Shown in pieces: positions 57,932 through 64,000 of a stretch of DNA of 64,000 bases. This stretch comes from Homalodisca vitripennis. Its lineage: Eukaryota; Arthropoda; Insecta; Hemiptera; Cicadellidae. Location of the stretch: assembly GCF_021130785.1 (NCBI RefSeq), contig NC_060212.1, positions 146,097,501 to 146,161,500 of the forward strand, given 5' to 3'. Positions within the stretch are counted from its first letter, which is position 1. The number at the start of each line of letters is the position of its first letter. A model generated the notes under the pieces. The model searched no databases, was not told where the DNA came from, and saw nothing but the letters and a program-made list of their open reading frames with translations. The translations under genes and the position numbers were made by a program.

Positions 57932-58004
57932 GCCCGGATAGCTCAGTCGGTAGAGCATTAGGCTTTTAACCTAAGGGTCCAGGGTTCAAGTCCCTGTTCG
58001 GGCG
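57932..58004 (+). tRNA. tRNA-Lys (anticodon UUU)
   Basis: A complete 73-base cytosolic tRNA. The acceptor stem gcccgga pairs with ttcgggc (one G-U pair), and the discriminator is g. The D arm carries tagctcagtcggtagagca (box A), and the T arm is cagggttcaagtccctg (box B). The anticodon stem ttagg/cctaa closes the loop cttttaa, whose anticodon is ttt. All stems pair, there is no intron, and CCA is not encoded, as usual in animals. It decodes AAA/AAG lysine codons. A ttttt run at 58009-58013, five bases past the end, is a standard RNA polymerase III terminator. No sign of SINE body follows it, so it looks like a working gene. Confidence 0.96.
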
Positions 58005-58008
58005 GTTC

Positions 58009-58013
58009 TTTTT
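58009..58013 (+). terminator. RNA polymerase III terminator of tRNA-Lys
   Basis: Five consecutive T directly downstream of the mature tRNA end. Confidence 0.85.
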
Positions 58014-58605
58014 GCACCCTCGGGTGAAGAACCCCAGCCGAGCACACACCGAGGCGAGACGCCGCTTTTCGTTTAATGTTTCTTTTTTATTTTATTTGAT
58101 ATTGTTACAAATACAAACTAATAATGATACTTTTGTTTTTTTCTACCAACAAATGTTACCTTCGCCATGACGTTTTCATTCCACGCTACTACTATAGGTA
58201 CGCGTGTTAGTTAGTGAACAAATGAAATGAATACATTGAGAAGTTACGTGACAATTCAAATTATCTCGTACTTTTTAACAAGCCCATTACTTCATTAGAG
58301 GTTTCACTGTTGTTTCGGATTTAAAATTCGTGGAAATAAGACGCATGAAGTTAGGGGATATGATTTGTAAAGTATTATGTATTTTTTTTATCAAACTCAA
58401 ACTTAAAACAGGGGTGATTTACTTTACCTGCGTTTTCATGATTTATAATCGATCTTGTCTTTATATGATTGGATAGTATCTCTCGAACTGTGGAACCAAA
58501 TCCAAAGTTCGAGTCTCTCCTCGACGAACTGGTTTTACCCACTTGAAGTGTGCCGACCAACAGGACGTTTAGTGATAGTGATACCGCCAGTGATGGAGTG
58601 ATAGT

Positions 58606-58801
58606 GATGAGTGTGGTGATCGCGAGTGGGCCCCGGAGGGTGGAGTGTTGCAGACCGGAGTACCAGGAGAACCAGTAGTATGCCCAGACAGGTGTATGGA
58701 AGTCCTCTATCATCCCTATATGGAACACCATGAACCCTCTAGGAGTGGGACGCTGAAACGCAGCAGCAGCTTCAAGAAGATACTCAAGCTATGGGGATCA
58801 G
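58606..58801 (+). CDS. Probable coding exon with splice donor, product unknown
   Basis: The frame is open from 58594 to 58801, with an in-frame stop just before (58591-58593). It encodes EWAPEGGVLQTGVPGEPVV, then CMEVLYHPYMEHHEPSRSG, and ends TLKRSSSFKKILKLWGSG. The exon ends exactly at cag|gtaatg (58801|58802), a good donor leaving phase 1. The other two frames are closed in its 3' part, and the composition is richer in GC and in charged and serine codons than its flanks. It may be a first coding exon starting at the ATG at 58696 or 58720, or an internal exon entering by a weak acceptor between 58604 and 58611. LKRSSSFKK matches basophilic kinase and 14-3-3-type consensus sites, suggesting a regulated cytoplasmic or signalling protein. 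I do not recognise the family. An antisense frame (58375-58731) overlaps and is considered its shadow. Confidence 0.6.
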
Positions 58802-59787
58802 GTAATGGTAGATGGTTAATCTAGAGTTGTAGTCACAGATTCTAGATGTACGTTGAATGGTTGAATCAAGGAAAATCACTTTACACAACAAGTACATTCC
58901 CTTACGATCAGCTATAATATAGGCCTGTATACTTGTATTTGTTTAATATAAAAAAAACTTTCAGCACCGTAGTTTTAGTGCTCTGCCAAAAATACCAGCG
59001 CGGTTTTACAGACCGTAGTAAATCATTCATTTCGTTTTTTTTTCAATTTATATTCAAAAATTGTCCCTTTTCTTTAGCATTAAAGTATACATAATTATAA
59101 TGAACGTAGAAAAATATTTAATCGCGCAATAAATTATACATAATTTTAAAAAAACTGACCTAAAACAGTTTTAATATAATTATTTGACTTGTTATTTTGA
59201 AAGGTATATAAAAATATAACACTTATCTGATCGCTTATATAGTATGTTAAGTATGGGCAATATAAGAGGTTTAATTAATTTATCACATAATAAATATAGG
59301 ATATTTACAGACTGAACTTTTTTCATGAATTGCAAGTTTACTCAACATTACTAGTATACTAAGTCAAACTTTGTGTGCTTAACATAAAAAAACCCTTAAA
59401 GTATAGTAAAATCATAGAACAATAACAATAAATTCAGTTATAATTTACAGGTGATTAACACATAGAAGTGTAGCAAGTTACAATGCCAGCTGTTACTTTG
59501 GAATTGAAAAATTCGTAACGTTTTATATTTTGAACCAATCAATATAACGTTGGCATCAAAATGGTCCAAATATCATTAATATGGTTTTCATTTTGTGTTT
59601 TCGTTTTAGTATCTCAGTGAGATATGCATGGCTCGTTTTGATTAACACATGCTGAACAGTGAACATTAACAAAGAATACAAAATTAACTGGCTGTCAGTT
59701 CCATAGAGAAACAAAATATAGCTAAACTTACTGCTTAAAATAAAGAATACTGAAATAACATGTTGCACTGTTGTATAACAAGAAGTA
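58802..59787. other. AT-rich DNA, probably intron
   Basis: If the exon upstream is real this is the start of its intron. No acceptor or next exon was recognised. Confidence 0.4.
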
Positions 59788-59880
59788 ATAAAAAAAGAAA
59801 GAAAGAAAGAAACACTTCTTTATTGAGGCGAAATTAGGACCACATGGTCCTTTCTTACATTTAACCTCTTAATAATACAG
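59788..59880 (-). mobile_element. LINE-type 3' end (minus strand), second copy
   Basis: On the - strand: ttaaatgtaagaaaggacca, the stem aggacc/ggtcct, aatttcgcctcaataaagaa, and a gtttctttctttc tail. It has the same layout as 5222-5325. A third weaker relative (gcgaagttaaggctgagaaa then ccctctctaacacctaa) is at about 60523-60562. Confidence 0.6.
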
Positions 59881-61737
59881 AGATGTACCGCTTTAATAGA
59901 TGTACAGTTGTTGTTATCACCAAATTTATTTGTTTATTTAACAATTCTCTGGTAAAAATAAGACAAATAACTTGAAATACCTGACCTAAAGGAGTGGAAA
60001 TCGGAAATATGGTTTTACGTTAGGTTAGACGAATTGAAATAAAACAAGATTTGTAAAAAATCTAAAATCTACAATATTTTTGAATTATTTAATTTCAAAT
60101 AAATTGAGTTTTGCCTGAAAAAAGTATGTGCTCTATAATTTAAGAAATAACGTAGTTGGCCTAAATCAGGTATTTAGATGATTTATGGTTATAGTTTTAA
60201 TTTTGTTCATATTTTGGGGTTCTTTTTTTACATGAATATTTATTTTTATTTATAAACTTAGTTTGGCGTTTTGAATTTTAGTACATTTGTACTATTTACA
60301 CATATCAACTTTATTTGACTAAACACCCCAGAGTTAATCAAGTAAAGCACAGGATAAATAAGTTCTGTTTTCCCCTTATTATTAAGAACTATATTCCCAT
60401 TTATTAAGCCATAAGAGTTTATTTTTAAGATATGTCAGCGCAGACATTAAAAGTGCCCTAAAATTGTACATTGAATCTTGTCCAATTTAAATGTCAAAAT
60501 GCAAACAATGTTTTGCTTTACCAGCGAAGTTAAGGCTGAGAAACCCTCTCTAACACCTAATACTGTAGTAGCGTTAGTGATCGACTGTCCTGTATTATGG
60601 TATTATGTAAAACTCGGCTATCGTAGAGCTTTGCTCTAAACTTTCCTCTTCGAATGTGTTTACATGGATTTTGAGCATTCATAATCAAACGATATGCACC
60701 AAGTAAGTTTAATGTTTTGTGATAAATTCTATTTGAAAATTTTATAACCTGGTGACCTGTTTCGTTATATAATAATTGCATTCGCCTAAAGAAATTATTC
60801 AGAATATCAAAAACATAGGCACATAGAATTAGTAATGCAAAGACTAAATGTAAAACATTCGTATTCAGGCGTTTACTGTGTGTAGAATATTTTACGTCGG
60901 ATTATTTTTGTGTCAGGTCTCAATATAGTTTGCCAAGTGGTGAACGCCGAATTCCAAGCAGAGACCGTGTTCAGTGCTCGGTGTGTAATTTTAAATAAAC
61001 GACATACCTCGTTGAATTTTCCATGAAGGAAGTTCCTTTTGTAGCGTACATTAAATCGACTATCGGCATAACCGAGTTTGACAGGACGAGGAGCTTTGAA
61101 TGCCACGCTCGACTCGCGTTGTTTAAGTATTCACGAGCGCCAACTTGTAGTCCAATATAATCAGCCAGGCGCAGGCGGCCCGCCCCGCCAACAGCGATGT
61201 TCAAAGTAAACTTAGCAATATACCCTTTGTCGGACGTCTCACACTGTTATGCACGGAGTTTTATAAGCTAAGTGGTTTATTCTGAGTTCAATTTTCTGAC
61301 GGAACATACGTTTCTATGTTTCGTTGAATTTTTATCGCAATTTAAAATACATTACAGACTGTTAAGTTAAGTGCGTAAAATCCTTCTCACCTGCAATGAA
61401 AAATCTATATCGTAAACTTATTCTTTTTTAGTTTTTATTGTGTAAAGTCTTTTCCATTGTAGTCAGTTATCAAGATTGGTTAAAGCGCTGGCAGCTTCCA
61501 TCAATAATATACCATTCGAATGCTACCCTCATGTTCTACTTTTCCTACTGTTCTCTAACTAGCCATATTGGGAATACAGGATTATTTCTTTAAGAAGAAA
61601 CTAATTGGGTTACCATACATAAGTAAAACATACCAATATCTGCTCTGTTGTTGATGATCAACTTTTTGGAGATCCCTTTATACAATATGTTGGCTGAAAA
61701 ATATCCCCCTATCCTACCACCCTATGTTAACCGTAAC
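59881..61737. other. No confident gene
   Basis: AT-rich. A GC-rich patch lies at 61080-61200. The frames on the - strand between 60557 and 61204 have no recognisable domain. Confidence 0.45.
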
Positions 61738-62095
61738 GACATACGCGATGTTGTGCTCTTGCTCGTACTGCAGAAACACTGCATATTTATTGTTCGTTCC
61801 TCAGGACGCAATACGCGATGTTGTGCATGAGCTCGTGCTGCAGAAACACTGCATATTTATTGTTCGTTCCTCAGGACGCAATACGCGATGTTGTGCATGA
61901 GCTCGTGCTGCAGAAGCCCTGCATATTTATTGTTAGTTCCTCAGGACGTATTACGGTATGTTTTGCATGACCTCGTGCTGCAGAATCCCTGCATATTTAT
62001 TGTTCGTTCCATTGGACGCAATACGCGATTTTGTGCATGAGCTTATGCCGCATAATCCCCGCATATTGCTGTTCGTTCTTCAAGACGAATGAAAT
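61738..62095. repeat. 70-bp tandem repeat, about five copies
   Basis: Units contain atacgcgatgttgtgcatga, gctcgtgctgcagaa and tgcatatttattgttcgttc. They start near 61741, 61811, 61881, 61951 and 62021. Divergence increases to the right. Each unit carries ctgcag. Confidence 0.93.
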
Positions 62096-62202
62096 ACGAG
62101 CTGTTGTACTTGTCCTCGCCTATTTCCGACTGTTCTCCGAGACGATATTTGCTATGTTGTTTACGATTTAGCCGAATGACTGAGTTTTATGTCTTTTAAA
62201 TA

Positions 62203-62565
62203 TCATTCCTTATTGGGTTCTCTGTAATGAATTAAAATTTCAAGGCATGAGTTGTTCTTTTCAATAAAATTAACATTAGCGCTCCTGTCGTGTCCTCCCA
62301 CTTCTGTAAAGACGCCGGATATACGCTCATGTACACCCCCGAGACTAGCGATCACCGAGTTCTGATGAATCATTGACTCCTGAACACACTGGGTGACTCG
62401 GGTCGGCTGTGGCGTGGCGTGAGTTGTCCCGGTCAGCATACCAAGGTCGGTTGTCTTCGGAGAGTTGTCTATTTTCATGCCGCTTGGCAGAGATTTTGGC
62501 AGGGGACTTGCGACCGCCCGCGCCCCCCGCGTCACAGCTCTTCTCTTCAAGTGCTGTCTACTCAT
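62203..62565 (-). CDS. Candidate coding frame, 120 residues, product unknown
   Basis: The ATG at 62565 opens a frame to the stop at 62203. The product begins MSRQHLKRRAVTRGARAVAS, has a middle segment MKIDNSPKTTDLGMLTGTT, then SVIASLGGVHERISGVFTEV and an AT-rich end (HYREPNKE). The first two thirds (about 62290-62565) are GC-rich and polar, unlike the flanks. The tail is AT-rich and may be read-through into an intron. The basic start could be chance GC-rich sequence. No domain, signal peptide or membrane segment is recognised, and shorter + strand frames overlap. This could be a single exon, a promoter-associated CpG patch, or noise. Confidence 0.25.
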   Translation of the reverse strand: MSRQHLKRRAVTRGARAVASPLPKSLPSGMKIDNSPKTTDLGMLTGTTHATPQPTRVTQCVQESMIHQNSVIASLGGVHERISGVFTEVGGHDRSANVNFIEKNNSCLEILIHYREPNKE

Positions 62566-62580
62566 TGAAGACCACCACAA

Positions 62581-63117
62581 TTGGTGCAGAAATAGAATGA
62601 ATATTTTGGAACACCTTAGGGTCAGTTTTCAACTTTGCACCACGTAATATTCTGTTTCCCTGATTTTTTTTTATTTTGAATTTATTATGTTTGGAGGATT
62701 GAGATACATATTTACTCGAGTTAACCGGTTAGTGATATACAAATCTCTATGTTACTATTATGCAATTGTTAATGGTACATTCGCGAAGACATGCATTGGA
62801 ATGTTGGTAACAGTAAAATATATTCAGTGCGATATGTTTGTATCGCGGATACTGTTGTTTGTTATGTAACTATGGTTACAATGTTAGCCTATTGGGCAGA
62901 ACCATATAGCGGGATTAGTTTTCCAATCCATTGAACGAGATTGGTATGTCTGACATTATGAAATAGCATTTTTCTATTCGTTGTCGCCTCCTTCTTAGCA
63001 AAAATGTCACAACAGCTCTCGACACTATTTGCTATTGAAAAAATTCCACTTAAAGAGTTTTTATCTAAAAATTCCAATTAAAAAAATACGATTTGTATTT
63101 TAATGTTTTCTTAGTTT
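62581..63117. other. AT-rich DNA, nothing recognised
   Basis: No gene, repeat or RNA feature is seen. Confidence 0.55.
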
Positions 63118-63345
63118 GGGAGTACAGGTGGCCGAGCGATCTGAGACGTTGGACTTTGGATTTAAGTTAGAGATACCGCAGGGAAATCCTGTCTGTGACC
63201 TTAGCTCGTTTTATCAGTACCATTAACCATGTTCTACATCGACACTACCCCTTATCCTGTTTGATAAGATCCTCGCACAGTCCTGTGGGCCATGAAGACG
63301 GGCAAAACAAAGCTTAAAAGGTGGTCGGCCTTTCCGTCAAAATAA
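63118..63345 (+). mobile_element. tRNA-derived SINE copy, B box damaged
   Basis: The head gggagtacaggtggccgagc and ggactttggatttaagttag aligns with the copy at 48572. Box B has lost its centre (cagggaaatcc). The body ttatcagtaccattaaccat, gtttgataagatcctcgcac and atgaagacgggcaaaacaa matches throughout. It ends with ggtggtcggcctttcc and an A-rich tail. Without a complete box B it is unlikely to be transcribed by RNA polymerase III. Confidence 0.85.
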
Positions 63346-64000
63346 GTTAAACACTGTTTTAGTATTATTTTCTACGAAATATTTAATTTTTGGAACTGAC
63401 TAGCATACATAACATTATAATAATAGTCACATTCCCTACAAGTTAAATAATGTTTCTGATCTTGAATATTCGTGACACCAATACATGCATGAGACACGAG
63501 GTAGAGAACTACTACGAACTGCGAGACACAGAACAGTGGTTTTTGAACACCTACCCTTAAGTAGGTGTTAATTTTATTAGCAGACTGTCAAATTTAATAA
63601 AAAATTTCCTAACGCCCAAGGCGTTCAAAATGCGCCTTAAACACCTTTTGGGGTTTTTAGCTGGGGGACCTCCCAATTACACGACTGATTCTACTGTTTA
63701 AAGTGGCTTATATTGGCGGAGAATGAAAGGTGCATAATTGTAAAATTGTATGTGTGAGTGAGAATTTTGTGATATGAATGAAAGACATTTTTTATTGAAA
63801 TCCCTGATGTTTGCTAAAAAATGTCCCATTGTCGCTGCAATAAAACTGATGTGATATGACCAAATATATTTGTTATAGGCGGAACAAAAAATGTTGAAAT
63901 TTTTTGGGAGTAGTTAAACCATATAATTACAAAATACTACAGCCCTATATCATGTACAAATACAATAGTACTATGTTTTAACCCGCCGCGATGTGTTGTG
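63346..64000. other. AT-rich DNA with one hairpin
   Basis: A hairpin of 9-bp perfect arms (aacacctac, ccttaa loop, gtaggtgtt) lies at 63546-63569. Nothing else is recognised. Confidence 0.55.

Overview
The window looks like nuclear DNA from an arthropod, most likely an insect with a large, repeat-rich genome. It is AT-rich, has no bacterial-style gene packing, carries an animal-type tRNA-Lys(UUU), and contains fragments of animal mobile elements: non-LTR retrotransposons, Penelope-like elements, a tRNA-derived SINE family, pogo-like and other TIR elements, and a Helitron-like end. The species cannot be settled from the sequence. No complete multi-exon protein gene is visible. Almost all longer open frames are short chance frames or frames running through repeats.

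Layout. 1-3.8 kb: AT-rich, little structure. 3.8-7.4 kb: three 5'-truncated non-LTR retrotransposon ends on the + strand (one flanked by an unusual 121-bp duplication, two with short target-site duplications), a roughly 120-bp tandem array and a LINE-type 3' end on the - strand. 8.6-9.4 kb: an old interspersed repeat split by another LINE end. 11.2-13.0 kb: a 14-copy 128-bp satellite whose - strand spells a zinc-knuckle-like motif. 13.5-14.8 kb: nested mobile elements (TA microsatellite, TIR element, fold-back element, Helitron-like terminus). 16.8-17.3 kb: a pogo-like non-autonomous transposon. 19.0-21.4 kb: a 60-bp frame-preserving repeat, then a nine-copy 178-bp satellite. 25-30 kb: Penelope-like debris including a degraded GIY-YIG domain, and a 235-bp duplication. 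32.0-33.1 kb: a 79/69-bp array. 35.7-36.05 kb: a 39-bp array with a TATA-like motif in each unit. 38.8-45.8 kb: further Penelope-type fold-back remnants, a degenerate SINE and two TIR elements. 48.6-49.7 kb: an intact-headed SINE and a tRNA-like remnant. 52.1-52.4 kb: a fold-back element with 18-bp direct repeats. 56.7-58.8 kb: the most gene-like part, with a lysine-rich candidate exon, the tRNA-Lys gene and a convincing coding exon with a splice donor. 61.7-63.3 kb: a 70-bp array, a GC-rich candidate coding frame on the - strand and a third SINE copy.

The parts do not form a pathway. Most of the window is mobile-element and satellite sequence, probably intron or intergenic DNA around at least one + strand gene near 58.6-58.8 kb. 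The most interesting signals are (1) fold-back elements with direct-repeat flanks whose centres carry a hammerhead-like core (ctgaNga, stem, gaaa), as expected of Penelope-like terminal repeats; (2) the 128-bp satellite apparently derived from a gag zinc-knuckle segment; and (3) the SINE family shared by three loci.
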